Source: Brevibacillus brevis (GTDB taxonomy: Bacteria; Bacillota; Bacilli; Brevibacillales; Brevibacillaceae). Taken from it: a DNA stretch of 64,000 nt. The position numbers were made by a program, and so were the translations under genes. This document shows positions 26,395 through 34,741 of this stretch, piece by piece (the first letter of the stretch is position 1; each line of letters starts with the position of its first letter). Where the stretch lies: positions 6,597,501 through 6,661,500 of the forward strand of contig NZ_LR134338.1 in assembly GCF_900637055.1 (NCBI RefSeq). Reading direction: 5' to 3'. The notes under the pieces were generated by a model. The model saw only the letters and a program-made list of their open reading frames with translations. It had not been told where the DNA came from and ran no database searches.

Positions 26395-26898
26395 TTACTC
26401 AGCTTGGTCATGGTTGTCCAGTTCGGTGTCGATACCGTTAGAATGTTCCTGCTTTTTGAGAGCGATAAAAGCTACCAATTGATCGCCAATGTTTAAGTAT
26501 GTCGTTTCTGGAAAAGAAACGCTGCTCTTGTCGCTAAAATCAAGGGCGAAAAGATCGGTTAGCTCTTCGACCAGCTCTGTGGAATAAATTACGCCTTTTT
26601 TACCATTTTTTCGTAAGTTAAAGGCTGTTATATCGTCAGGAAGTCCGTTGCCGATGGCAATACCTTCATCGTTGATTGCAATCTGCACTGCGTCATCCGC
26701 ACCGATCACTTCGAGCAGCTCGTCTGCAATCATGAGGCGCTTGCCGTTCTTGGCTGTGTTTACGATCGTGAGCTTACTAGTACTGCCAACAGCTTTTGGT
26801 GAGGGCTTGCTTTTTGTTGCTCGGAAGTTTAACGCACTGTAGTCTGCTTGCTCTACGGATGTCTGCTGATTGTTTTCTGGTTTCTTTGCATTCATCAT
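26395..26898 (-). CDS. Hypothetical cassette protein
   Basis: 167 residues from ATG 26898 (GGAGGAGAAT upstream); an upstream in-frame start at 26940 lacks a ribosome site. N-terminal 40 residues disordered, then a beta-rich domain (KLTIVNTAKNGKRLMIADELLEVIG, KGVIYSTELVEELTDLFALDF) and an acidic tail. Not recognised; it precedes the primase by 49 bp and so may be part of the replication operon. Confidence 0.55.
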   Translation of the reverse strand: MMNAKKPENNQQTSVEQADYSALNFRATKSKPSPKAVGSTSKLTIVNTAKNGKRLMIADELLEVIGADDAVQIAINDEGIAIGNGLPDDITAFNLRKNGKKGVIYSTELVEELTDLFALDFSDKSSVSFPETTYLNIGDQLVAFIALKKQEHSNGIDTELDNHDQAE

Positions 26899-27039
26899 TA
26901 TTTGGATTCTCCTCCAACATAAGTATTGAAAGCTTCGCAACTGTTTACGAGATCTACCTCACCTAGGTTAGGCACTCCCCGCTGTGACCAGCATTTTAGT
27001 AGAAAAAATTTTGGACTTTTTTCCTGCTACATTGGCTTA

Positions 27040-27471
27040 CTATTCTACAAGGGGCGTATCAAGCTGGTCGATTAGAAACTCTATTTGGAAATTTGAAACT
27101 CCCAACTCTGTTAATCTGGCAGCAATCTCCGGTCCCAAAAAACTGTTAGCTATATAGGCAACATCGTCTACTGTTACGACGAACGGGCCCTCATCAGCCT
27201 CACATCCAAAAATGACTTGACCATCGACTCTCTTTACCCCAGTAACCCCAGTTGTTGACTGCTTTATGTTCTCAAAAAGGATCTCACGTTCACTTTCATT
27301 ATCTGGGTTCGGCACAATCACATTGTAATACGGCATAAAAAACGAGAACTCGTCGATGTACTCAAAACCCAAGCCGAAGTGAAATTTTGCTTTATGACTA
27401 CCAAGTAGAACATTGATAATATTTTCTGTGGCCTGCACACCATACTGTTTAAGAAGAACTCTGAGTTTCAT
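27040..27471 (-). CDS. Hypothetical cassette protein
   Basis: 143 residues, ATG 27471 behind GGAGCG. Mixed alpha/beta, acidic, no cysteine pair or membrane helix. No family recognised. Part of a same-strand series of small genes between the rlmH junction and the primase. Confidence 0.5.
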   Translation of the reverse strand: MKLRVLLKQYGVQATENIINVLLGSHKAKFHFGLGFEYIDEFSFFMPYYNVIVPNPDNESEREILFENIKQSTTGVTGVKRVDGQVIFGCEADEGPFVVTVDDVAYIANSFLGPEIAARLTELGVSNFQIEFLIDQLDTPLVE

Positions 27472-27516
27472 TGTAAATTCGCTCCTTATGTTTTCTGGCG
27501 GTATTGCTTGATCCTT

Positions 27517-27855
27517 CTAGTGGCAATTACACATCGGAATCAAGTCGAGTGAGTAATATCGTGCAAACCAGTTCTTCTTGAAGCCCTTATTGATCTGATC
27601 TACACACCGATCTACCTCATCCTGTGTTTGAAACATAATCGGCTTCGGCAATACCCATTCGGCTTGTACACCTCTGGATGTAAGGCAAACCAGGTTTGGT
27701 TTCGGCTTTAGTTTTTTTACATCTTTTAGCATCTTGTGATAGATGTAAGCCTGAATGACTTTCGGATCCTCTCTTTCGAGTAATCCTTTTTCAAATCTGA
27801 TATTGCCTTCATGGAACGTAGCCTTGTAGCCTACAAATGTAGTTGAGGTCGGCAT
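27517..27855 (-). CDS. Hypothetical cassette protein
   Basis: 112 residues from ATG 27855 (AAAGGATGG nine bases upstream). Basic, with QAYIYHKMLKDVKKLKPKPNLVCL and a C-terminal PMCNCH. No family recognised. Confidence 0.5.
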   Translation of the reverse strand: MPTSTTFVGYKATFHEGNIRFEKGLLEREDPKVIQAYIYHKMLKDVKKLKPKPNLVCLTSRGVQAEWVLPKPIMFQTQDEVDRCVDQINKGFKKNWFARYYSLDLIPMCNCH

Positions 27856-27925
27856 AACGAGCAACCATCCTTTCGTTTATTGTTGTCTACGCTTTTCATT
27901 ATGCCTTCATGTGGTGAACCTGCTC

Positions 27926-27954
27926 GACGACATAAAATCATAAATTATGTCGTC
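27926..27954. repeat. Perfect inverted repeat near cassette end
   Basis: GACGACATAA and TTATGTCGTC separated by nine bases, between two cassette genes and just before the terminator at 27970. Could be an operator or recombinase-related site; no T-run, so not a terminator. Confidence 0.5.
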
Positions 27955-27969
27955 AATTTGCAAAAAAAT

Positions 27970-27997
27970 ACCCCCGATGAGATCACTCATCGGGGGT
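27970..27997 (-). terminator. Intrinsic terminator overlapping a stop codon
   Basis: 12-base stem ACCCCCGATGAG/CTCATCGGGGGT with 4-base loop, followed on the minus strand by TATTTTTTTG. It contains the last codons of the gene ending at 27983. Confidence 0.85.
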
Positions 27998-28660
27998 GTC
28001 CGGTCCTTCTATATCTGCTAGCAATTCTTCAAGCTCATTACGATGTTGCTGTATTTCATCCAATTCTGTACGTATTTGTTTTTCATATTTAGCGAAAACT
28101 TCTTGTTGTATTTCATTTAAAATATGTAATTGATGTATATATGGATAATCGTGTATCATCTTCACAATAGTATGTAATGTCGAACTAATGTTGTAGTAGC
28201 ATACCAATAGAGAATAACTTAAGTTCTCGTCTAGTTCTAAAAGGAATGATCTCCTTTCTTCTTCATTCATTTCTCCTGATGTATGCTTCATCATCTGATT
28301 AAAGAATATAAACATATCCTCAACTTCAATTGTGTCTTCTTTCCCCTGAGCTATTTTCTTTAGATAGCTGTCTTTACGACTCAATTCTAGAGAAATTGCA
28401 CTCACAATCGCTTCTTTTTCTACTTCAAATGCATATTGCTCATTTTCATCTTTTGCTTTGCCTTCTCCCAATCCAATATAGTATAGGAGACTTTCAAACA
28501 AGCGTTCTAACTGACGAGAAGACAATGCCTTCCCGTCTTGTGATTCATCAATTAATTTATTGTGTACCTTCTTGGCTATCTTTGAATAAGTAATCATCCC
28601 TTTATTAGGTCGTTTAAATTGTCTTTTACCTGGGTTTTTATTATTGTCTTGAACACTCAT
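27983..28660 (-). CDS. Hypothetical protein at the rlmH junction
   Basis: 225 residues, ATG 28660 behind GGAGAAG. Helical, charged, with a long C-terminal coiled coil (EVFAKYEKQIRTELDEIQQ onwards). It is the first cassette gene after rlmH, 60 bp from its stop, and is lower in GC than rlmH. Not recognised. Confidence 0.55.
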   Translation of the reverse strand: MSVQDNNKNPGKRQFKRPNKGMITYSKIAKKVHNKLIDESQDGKALSSRQLERLFESLLYYIGLGEGKAKDENEQYAFEVEKEAIVSAISLELSRKDSYLKKIAQGKEDTIEVEDMFIFFNQMMKHTSGEMNEEERRSFLLELDENLSYSLLVCYYNISSTLHTIVKMIHDYPYIHQLHILNEIQQEVFAKYEKQIRTELDEIQQHRNELEELLADIEGPDTPDE

Positions 28661-28720
28661 CTTCAGCTTCTCCCGTATTTAATCTAATTAACTGGCCCGT
28701 TATTCGAAAAAAATTATCCG

Positions 28721-28741
28721 TCACTTATGGTACGGTTCCCC
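28721..28741 (-). other. Putative cassette attachment site in the last codons of rlmH
   Basis: The final codons read GGG GAA CCG TAC CAT AAG TGA (GEPYHK-stop). In staphylococci the equivalent GEAYHK codons are the SCC attachment site. Everything downstream of this point is foreign. A second copy was looked for by eye and not found in the window. Confidence 0.55.
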
Positions 28742-29200
28742 CCGACTAATCCGAAACGCCCGATAAACCTGCTCCAGCAGCACCAACCTCACCAACTGAT
28801 GCGGAAACGTCATCTTCGAAAACGACAGCAACGCATCCGCCCGCTTCAACACCTGATCAGCCAACCCCAACGACCCACCTATCACAAACGCCACCTGACT
28901 GCGTCCATGCAAAGCCAGCTTGTCCATCTCCGCAGACAGCTTCTCCGACGACCACATTTGTCCATCAATCGCCAGCGCAATCACATACTGATCCTGCTTG
29001 ATCTGCGCCAGGATGCGCTCGCCTTCCTTGCGCTTCACCTGCTCCATCTCCGCCGCGCTCATCTCTTCCGGCGCCTTTTCATCATTGACCTCTATCACTT
29101 GCAGCTTGCAGTAAGCAGACAGGCGCTTGCTGTATTCATCAATGCCCTCACGCAAATACTTCTCCTTCAGCTTCCCTACCGTAACAATCGAAATTTGCAT
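28721..29200 (-). CDS. rlmH: 23S rRNA pseudouridine(1915)-N3-methyltransferase
   Basis: 159 residues, the full length of the family. The N-terminus MQISIVTVGKLKEKYL, the SPOUT knot region VIALAIDGQMWSSE and FVIGGSLGLADQVL, and the C-terminus FPHQLVRLVLLEQVYRAFR then GEPYHK are diagnostic. It methylates Psi1915 in helix 69 of 23S rRNA using S-adenosylmethionine. The intact C-terminus shows that the adjacent element re-creates the end of the gene on insertion. Confidence 0.97.
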   Translation of the reverse strand: MQISIVTVGKLKEKYLREGIDEYSKRLSAYCKLQVIEVNDEKAPEEMSAAEMEQVKRKEGERILAQIKQDQYVIALAIDGQMWSSEKLSAEMDKLALHGRSQVAFVIGGSLGLADQVLKRADALLSFSKMTFPHQLVRLVLLEQVYRAFRISRGEPYHK

Positions 29201-29204
29201 GATC

Positions 29205-29447
29205 CTACATTCCCTTCTCTTTCAAAAGCGCAATCTGCCCAGGCTCTCCACATTCCCGACAACGCTTGTCTACTCCATCACCCTCAATCGCCTGTACCGC
29301 ATACGTATCCGGCGCCGCCTCAAAATCATTTACGTAATCATCCAACTCCTGCTCCAAATGCTCCATGCAAGCAAACCGCACCGGATACTCCACCAATAAC
29401 TCAACTTCTTTGCCTTCTATTTGTAAGCTTTTCATCTTCATGTCCAT
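29205..29447 (-). CDS. CxxH/CxxC small protein
   Basis: 80 residues, ATG 29447 behind AGAGGAAA. CMEH near residue 27 and CRECGEPG near residue 62 match the CxxH/CxxC (BA_5709-type) family of Bacillales, probably a small zinc-binding protein. It lies 4 bp upstream of rlmH and is commonly found there. Confidence 0.75.
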   Translation of the reverse strand: MDMKMKSLQIEGKEVELLVEYPVRFACMEHLEQELDDYVNDFEAAPDTYAVQAIEGDGVDKRCRECGEPGQIALLKEKGM

Positions 29448-29611
29448 ATCAAATTTCCTCTTTTCCGTTCAATAATGTCGCTTCCTATTCTACCCCAGAA
29501 CAGCAACAAAACAAATGAATCCACCAAAAAGGCCTCGATGAGTTTCCAAACATAATCCTCTGTATTTTATAGCTTTTGTTTTTTAACCTTCGACGGACAG
29601 TTAAAGCTTTA
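29448..29611. other. Intergenic region upstream of the CxxH/CxxC gene
   Basis: 164 bases with the presumed promoter of the CxxH/CxxC-rlmH pair. No gene seen. The adjoining 210 bp hold a large inverted repeat described separately. Confidence 0.3.
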
Positions 29612-29821
29612 GAGAGAAAAAAGAAGAAAAAAGCGAAAGTCTTTGGGATACCAACCGAAGCGTAATGGAAAAAGTGAAACTGCCTTTAGCGTCCACCTCT
29701 GAGATACTGCGCAGCTGCGCGACTTTGGACGCGGGTTTCTTTTTTTACATGGAGCTGGGCAGAACCGCCTCCCGGCAGGTAGCCCAAGAACTTGAGCGTT
29801 TTCTTCTTTTTTCTCTCCTCC
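29612..29821. repeat. 210-bp inverted-repeat element
   Basis: The arms 29612-29665 and 29766-29821 are imperfect reverse complements over about 52 bases (both contain GAGAGAAAAAAGAAGAAAA, then TGGG.TACC..CCG). The loop holds a perfect 12-bp palindrome GCGCAGCTGCGC at 29709. It is not explained by a gene or a simple terminator. It may be a dispersed non-coding repeat or a structured RNA. Confidence 0.6.
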
Positions 29822-29851
29822 ATCAAAGTCCGGTCGACCAACATAAAAAAG

Positions 29852-29877
29852 AGAGCGCCGTATCAGCTCGGCGCTCT
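29852..29877 (-). terminator. Intrinsic terminator downstream of htrA
   Basis: Stem AGAGCGCCG/CGGCGCTCT, 8-base loop, then TTTTTT on the minus strand. Confidence 0.75.
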
Positions 29878-30017
29878 TAAGAAGGGATCTATTTAAAAAT
29901 AGATAGAGGGGGGAACTTCAGATACTGCATATATGCAAACGGGACAAAATGCATCCCGGAATTGCCCGTCAAAGTTTGTTTCCTTCACATGCCTGCCCAC
30001 AAAATGGTCAGTACTTC

Positions 30018-31253
30018 TTACTGCTGTGGCGGTGCGGTCAGCTTCACTTTGGCAGTCTTCTGGATACCGTCACGATAGTACGTAACGTCCATCGTATCGC
30101 CCGGCTTTTTGTTCATCATCAAATACTTGCGCAGCTGAGCGCTGTTGGAAATGTCCTTGTTGTCCAGCTTGACGATGACATCGAATTGTCTCAAGCCTGC
30201 TTCACCCGCAGGAGAGAATTTGCCTACCTCTGTTTGCACGACGACGCCGGCTTTCACGCTGTCAGGCAGATTCAAGGTTTCTTTCCATTCGTAGCGCGGC
30301 ACATTGGCCAAGTCGAGTGGCTGCACACCGAGGTAAGAACGTTCCAGTGTGCCTTTTTCCATCAGCTGATCCACGATCACTTTGACATCATTGATCGGGA
30401 GGGCAAAGCCTAACCCTTCGACACCTGCTTTGGAAATTTTCAGGGTGTTAATCCCGATGACCTGACCCTCGATGTTCACGAGAGCACCACCGCTGTTACC
30501 AGGGTTGATCGCTGCGTCTGTTTGAATGACATCCAGCTCCCAGTCATCCTGACCATCTTCGTTAAAGTCCATTGGCATGGAGCGTTCCTTGGAACTGATG
30601 ATGCCTTGAGTTACGGTCCGGGAGAACTGCATGCCCAGCGGGTTCCCGATGGCAATGGCCGGTTCGCCCACCTGCAAGGTAGAAGAATCACCAAACTCAG
30701 CAACGTCCGTAACCTTGGAGGCGTCGATTTCCAGTACGGCCAGATCGTTGTAACCATCGGCGCCGACCACTTTCGCCGATACTTTTTCACCTGTTGGCAG
30801 GGCAACCTCCAGCTTTTGCGCCTTATCGATTACGTGGTAGTTGGTAACGATGTAGGCTTTTCCGCCCTTTTTCTCAAAGATGACACCAGAACCTTGGCCC
30901 TGCTCGACATCCATCGTATTCTGCATCCAACTGTTTCTGCGCTGACCGATGTTGATGACACCAACAATCGCATTTTCTACCTGTTTCACGGCTTCTACTG
31001 TACCCGATCCCACACTTACAGATACTGGCTTAGCAAACAGGCTAGAAGCGGAGGAATTGCTGCTGCTTAGCGCATTTTCTGTTCCAGGCTCAACCATATT
31101 AATATATCCCGCATTGGAGAGAGTCGGCAGCGTGAGCAGGACGACCATCCCCCCAATTACCGCGGACGTTACCGACGTCACGACCATACGTCCAATGTTA
31201 GAACCGCGTTGTTTTTTTCGCTCCACGTGAGTTAAATCATCATAAAAACCCAT
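30018..31253 (-). CDS. htrA: HtrA/DegP-type membrane-anchored serine protease
   Basis: 411 residues, ATG 31253 behind AAAGGAGAG. One membrane helix (about 24-42), then the trypsin-like domain with His140 (TNYHVID), Asp170 (YNDLAVL) and Ser254 (NPGNSGGA), then one PDZ domain (about 310-405, with AGLRQFDVIVKLDNKDI). It degrades or refolds misfolded envelope proteins outside the membrane. Downstream of walJ as in B. subtilis, where the corresponding gene is htrC (yyxA). Confidence 0.92.
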   Translation of the reverse strand: MGFYDDLTHVERKKQRGSNIGRMVVTSVTSAVIGGMVVLLTLPTLSNAGYINMVEPGTENALSSSNSSASSLFAKPVSVSVGSGTVEAVKQVENAIVGVINIGQRRNSWMQNTMDVEQGQGSGVIFEKKGGKAYIVTNYHVIDKAQKLEVALPTGEKVSAKVVGADGYNDLAVLEIDASKVTDVAEFGDSSTLQVGEPAIAIGNPLGMQFSRTVTQGIISSKERSMPMDFNEDGQDDWELDVIQTDAAINPGNSGGALVNIEGQVIGINTLKISKAGVEGLGFALPINDVKVIVDQLMEKGTLERSYLGVQPLDLANVPRYEWKETLNLPDSVKAGVVVQTEVGKFSPAGEAGLRQFDVIVKLDNKDISNSAQLRKYLMMNKKPGDTMDVTYYRDGIQKTAKVKLTAPPQQ

Positions 31254-31449
31254 GATTCATACTCTCCTTTCTAACTTCTACCATTACTAGCTTTGCAGGT
31301 TTTTCATGCTCGTATACACAATGACATGCGCCGTAATTGGTTTGCATGATGGATTCGTTGATGTCTGTTTCCTTTTGACACCCTTAGTATACGACCCGCT
31401 TTCGGCAAAATGGCGTGAGAATTATGGAAAGGTTGTGGAATAGAAAAAA
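31254..31449. other. Promoter region of htrA
   Basis: About 200 bases between htrA and the terminator at 31450. No gene or strong repeat seen; it should carry the htrA promoter. Confidence 0.3.
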
Positions 31450-31474
31450 GCTCCCGGAATATTTCTCCGAGAGC
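31450..31474 (-). terminator. Intrinsic terminator of the wal operon
   Basis: Stem GCTCCCGG/CCGAGAGC with one mismatch and TTTTTT on the minus strand. It lies beyond a small opposite-strand gene and would end transcripts from walJ. Confidence 0.65.
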
Positions 31475-31532
31475 ACGGATATGATAGATTAAAAGCTTTT
31501 CCTGACAAACCAAATAGAAAGGATTGATAGAC

Positions 31533-31769
31533 TTGAAAGAAGTCCACCTCATCGCCAAGCTTGCCGACCTACAGGAAGTAGACTACCACAATACGCTTGT
31601 CCTGCATGCCCTTATCGAGCTGCTAGTAGCCAAAGGACTGCTGACACATGACGAGCTGACTGCCAAAGTGAATGAGCTCGATACACAATTGACCTTTCAA
31701 CTCGATACGTACTCTAAGCTCACAGAGCGCATCGCCAGTCGTCAAGCGGGGATCAAACCAATCTTATAG
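31533..31769 (+). CDS. Small hypothetical protein
   Basis: 78 residues from TTG 31533 (AGAAAGGA nine bases upstream). Helical: LAKLADLQEVDYHNTLVLHAL region followed by LLVAKGLLTHDELTAKVNEL. Its end overlaps the walJ stop by 6 bp on the opposite strand. The KGLLTHDEL type motif appears in many small bacterial proteins and does not fix a function. Confidence 0.6.
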   Translation: MKEVHLIAKLADLQEVDYHNTLVLHALIELLVAKGLLTHDELTAKVNELDTQLTFQLDTYSKLTERIASRQAGIKPIL

Positions 31770-32552
31770 CTCTTCCAGCTTGGTAGGTCGATCCGGGTAC
31801 GTATCGCGCAGATGCACATCGTCACCAACAGACAGCCCCCGCTCCTCCAAGATGTTTTTGACCGTCAGTCGAGCCAAATCAATCATGTTGTTTTCCTTAC
31901 TCAAGTGGGCGAGGTATACGCGTTCTGCCCCCCCTGTCAAACAATCGAGCAAAGCATCGCCCGCCGCTTCATTGGACAAGTGCCCGACATCACTCAAGAT
32001 ACGTCGCTTGATGCTCCATGGATACTGGGACATGCGCAGCAGCTCAACGTCATGATTGGACTCGAACACATACGCATCTGCTCCACGGATCGTCTCCTTG
32101 ATCCGATCGCTGACATACCCCAGGTCAGTCGCGACACTGAGCTTTTTCTTGCCGTGATAAAAACAGAAGCCCATCGGCTCGGCGGCATCATGCGAGATTC
32201 CGAATGACTCGATGCCCAAGTCCTCCAACTCTTTCTTTTCCCCCACAGAAAAGAAGCGTCGCTGATCTTCTTTGATCGTCCCGATTTGCCCATCCAGCTC
32301 CGACCATGTCTTTTCATTGGCGTAAATCGGCAATCCATATCGCCGCGCCATGACGCCGACTCCTTTAATATGGTCGACGTGCTCATGGGTGACGAGAATG
32401 GCACTCAGCTCCGCTGGATTGACGCCAATGGTCTCCAGTGCCGCTTCTGCCTGCTTTCCTGTAATGCCTACATCGATCAATACAGAAATACGGTCTGTTG
32501 CCACGTAAATGGCGTTGCCCGTACTCCCGCTTGCCAACACACTAAATCTCAC
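31764..32552 (-). CDS. walJ: MBL-fold hydrolase WalJ (YycJ)
   Basis: 262 residues from GTG 32552 behind GAGGGAT. Metallo-beta-lactamase motifs: VTHEHVDHIKGV, AYVFESNHD, VYLAHLS. In B. subtilis and others WalJ influences coordination of cell division with DNA replication and has been reported as a 5'-3' exonuclease. Last gene of the wal operon. Confidence 0.93.
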   Translation of the reverse strand: MRFSVLASGSTGNAIYVATDRISVLIDVGITGKQAEAALETIGVNPAELSAILVTHEHVDHIKGVGVMARRYGLPIYANEKTWSELDGQIGTIKEDQRRFFSVGEKKELEDLGIESFGISHDAAEPMGFCFYHGKKKLSVATDLGYVSDRIKETIRGADAYVFESNHDVELLRMSQYPWSIKRRILSDVGHLSNEAAGDALLDCLTGGAERVYLAHLSKENNMIDLARLTVKNILEERGLSVGDDVHLRDTYPDRPTKLEEL

Positions 32553-32598
32553 CGAACATCCCTCTTCCCGTATCTTTCCAGGCTGTCTATCTATTTAT

Positions 32599-33372
32599 TC
32601 AGCGCTGCGTTACCATCGGACGCTCCAGCGCTCCTGTAATCGCGTTGACAAAATGCCATTTGCCATCGTGAACCACGCGCCATACAGGCACCAGCGTCTG
32701 AATATCCGCATCGTAAGAACCGTAATAACCCAGGCTCACATTCTCAATCCTTTCTCCTGGTGAAATGATTTGCTTGTCCACCAGAGAGCGTAGTGCCGCA
32801 TAACCAGAGATCACCTGTCGTTCCCCCTGCTGCTTGCGAAGGTGGAAAAAGGTCTGCCTGTAGCCAAGTATTGTTCCGTTGTCCAAATACATTTCCAACG
32901 GCGCGACGAATACTGGCATTTTATCATAGACCTGCCAATACAAGAGCCGCGCTTGATTCGATTGATACGGATCGGCTACGTATTGATCGGAATAAATCAG
33001 CCTCGGCCCAATTTGACGCAAGAGCTCCTGAGGATTCAGTTGACCACGAATCTGCATCGGTGGGTCCAGCTTGGCAGCCAGTGCCATCTTTTCTACCGTC
33101 GCCTGAAGTCCTGATATCTCATGCAAGGAAATCGGATTAATTCCGATATACTCCGCATCCAAATTGGACATTTCCGGTGTATCCTGCGGCACTTCTGTAT
33201 CCAATGTGATATTTTGCTGATTCAAGTACAGCTCTGTATTCCATTTCTCGCTCTGCGCGACTTCCTTGTCATTCCACAGGCTAATGCGCGTCACGTACAC
33301 CTGATACAGGAGAAACAAATCGAGGAGTAGAAAGGCCCAGATCAGAATCGTCTTCGTCCTACTCCAATCCAT
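32599..33372 (-). CDS. walI: WalI (YycI), regulator of WalK
   Basis: 257 residues from ATG 33372 (GGGAGGAAGGCGC upstream). One N-terminal transmembrane helix (TILIWAFLLLDLFLLYQVYV) and an extracytoplasmic YycI domain ending QTLVPVWRVVHDGKWHFVNAITG (read in two parts). With WalH it binds WalK in the membrane and tunes its kinase activity. Overlaps walH by 14 bp. Confidence 0.92.
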   Translation of the reverse strand: MDWSRTKTILIWAFLLLDLFLLYQVYVTRISLWNDKEVAQSEKWNTELYLNQQNITLDTEVPQDTPEMSNLDAEYIGINPISLHEISGLQATVEKMALAAKLDPPMQIRGQLNPQELLRQIGPRLIYSDQYVADPYQSNQARLLYWQVYDKMPVFVAPLEMYLDNGTILGYRQTFFHLRKQQGERQVISGYAALRSLVDKQIISPGERIENVSLGYYGSYDADIQTLVPVWRVVHDGKWHFVNAITGALERPMVTQR

Positions 33373-34741
33373 GCGCCTTCCCTCCTCCCTGTTTGGTGTG
33401 CGCAGAAATATACAGGTTCGCCTGATTCGCCAATTCCACAACCCAGATTGGCATCAGATCCACGTATCCTTCGCCTACTTTGGTCTGGTAAGCCAAATAA
33501 GCGTTGGTGATTTTTTCTGTGTCCGCCAGCTTTTTGTCGCGGATATATTGATACAGCTCCGGGCCAGACATAACCGTCCACTCTTTGTTATCGATATACT
33601 TGTCCAAATCCAGCAGCGATCGGCTCATCGTCACAACCTGACCTGCTTCTGAGGTAATTTGGATCGTATCGATTTGCTTGTCCTCCCCGACACTGATCAA
33701 GGGATACGCCCCCAAGTACTGGCGGAACGTGATCAAGTCTTTTTCATTGTAGCTCTTCTTGATTCGTTCAAAATGGTAGTCATCAAGCCAGCCCAAGTGC
33801 TTATTCATGAAGGTAACGGCACTCTGCACTTTTTCTTCATCAGACAGCTCCTGATCCCGCTGTTGATACGCCGGATCAGTAAACGTGAACGCCTGCTGCT
33901 CCGATCTTAATTGAATCGATCTGCTGCCATCTGTAAAAATAACCGTTTTGTCCCGCTCCATGATTTGTCTGACGAGCGATTGATCGATAAAGTAGGACTC
34001 GATCAGTCTATCGTTCGTAACAGGTAAATAGCTGTAACGGAATTGCTGCATGCGCATCTGATTCTTGGGCAAATAATAGGTGTTCCATATCGGTACAGGC
34101 CCTTCCATATCTACGAAACTTCGCTCTGGTTTGACGATTTTCATGATTTGCTCAGGCATTAAATCACCAGAAGCCAAATACGATTCACGCAAATCCTTGG
34201 GGCTGATCGACGTTCGAGAACGCATCATTCGACCTTCCTCAGTCGACAAAAATAACGCGTAGACGACATCCTCGTCCTTCTCGTAGTACAACCACAATCG
34301 GTCAATCCCTTTCATTCGGTTGTCAAACTCATCCCGAAAGGTTACCAGCCGACCTACAATTGACAAGGGAACCGTGCTCCGAAAGCGCACTTCCAAACCC
34401 ATCTTTTCCCGGGCAATATCTTCCCATTTCTCATTGGAGATGGTGAGCGGAGAAAAATCGAGGAAGATCCATTTCGACATTTCTCGCACGATCAAACTGT
34501 AAGGAGCATCGGTTGCGGATGCTTTCGTATGGCGATCTTCCCCATAGTGAAAAACAACGGATTCCGGCGTAACGAGCTGTTCGAGTTGTTTTTCCTGAAC
34601 GGGCTTTGACTGCGTATACTCTGCCGGCTCAATAAATTGAAGGTTGGGTTGATTCGACCACAACATCGCTGTCAAAACAAAGCTGGCTAGCACTAGCAGA
34701 TTGAGTAAGACGGTCTTGGCAGGCTCTAGCATCCGCTTCAT
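33359..34741 (-). CDS. walH: WalH (YycH), regulator of WalK
   Basis: 460 residues from ATG 34741, which overlaps the walK stop (ATGA); AAGGAGGA precedes it. One N-terminal membrane helix (TVLLNLLVLASFVLTAMLW) and an external YycH domain. It acts with WalI as a membrane partner of WalK. The position between walK and walI is the normal one. Confidence 0.92.
   Translation of the reverse strand: MKRMLEPAKTVLLNLLVLASFVLTAMLWSNQPNLQFIEPAEYTQSKPVQEKQLEQLVTPESVVFHYGEDRHTKASATDAPYSLIVREMSKWIFLDFSPLTISNEKWEDIAREKMGLEVRFRSTVPLSIVGRLVTFRDEFDNRMKGIDRLWLYYEKDEDVVYALFLSTEEGRMMRSRTSISPKDLRESYLASGDLMPEQIMKIVKPERSFVDMEGPVPIWNTYYLPKNQMRMQQFRYSYLPVTNDRLIESYFIDQSLVRQIMERDKTVIFTDGSRSIQLRSEQQAFTFTDPAYQQRDQELSDEEKVQSAVTFMNKHLGWLDDYHFERIKKSYNEKDLITFRQYLGAYPLISVGEDKQIDTIQITSEAGQVVTMSRSLLDLDKYIDNKEWTVMSGPELYQYIRDKKLADTEKITNAYLAYQTKVGEGYVDLMPIWVVELANQANLYISAHTKQGGGKAHGLE

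Larger units (their letters stand above)
14639..28720. mobile_element. SCC-like chromosomal cassette, visible core, integrated at rlmH
   Basis: From the rlmH 3' end leftwards come hypothetical genes, a primase-polymerase, a DUF927-like ATPase, radC, DUF960, a 77-codon gene and two tandem large serine recombinases. In staphylococcal SCC elements the ccrA/ccrB serine recombinases, a DUF927 helicase (Cch) and DUF960 genes occur together and integration is into the last codons of rlmH. The resemblance in gene content and target is seen here; identity of the recombinases as true Ccr is inferred. The coordinates mark only recombination/replication genes: the cargo at 1-14.6 kb probably belongs to the same element and its far end is not in the window. 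Confidence 0.7.

Noticed and set aside
1..28700. Second copy of the rlmH end as left attachment site
   Set aside because: No stretch matching the last codons of rlmH was seen by eye; the left border is probably outside the window. A computed search would be decisive.
28727..29518. 263-codon frame opposite rlmH and the CxxH/CxxC gene
   Set aside because: It lies antisense to two certain genes and its composition (Arg/His/Leu/Pro-rich) is that of a mirror frame in GC-rich coding DNA.
29665..29880. 71-codon plus-strand frame in the htrA-rlmH gap
   Set aside because: It runs through an inverted-repeat element and into a terminator and has no ribosome site.
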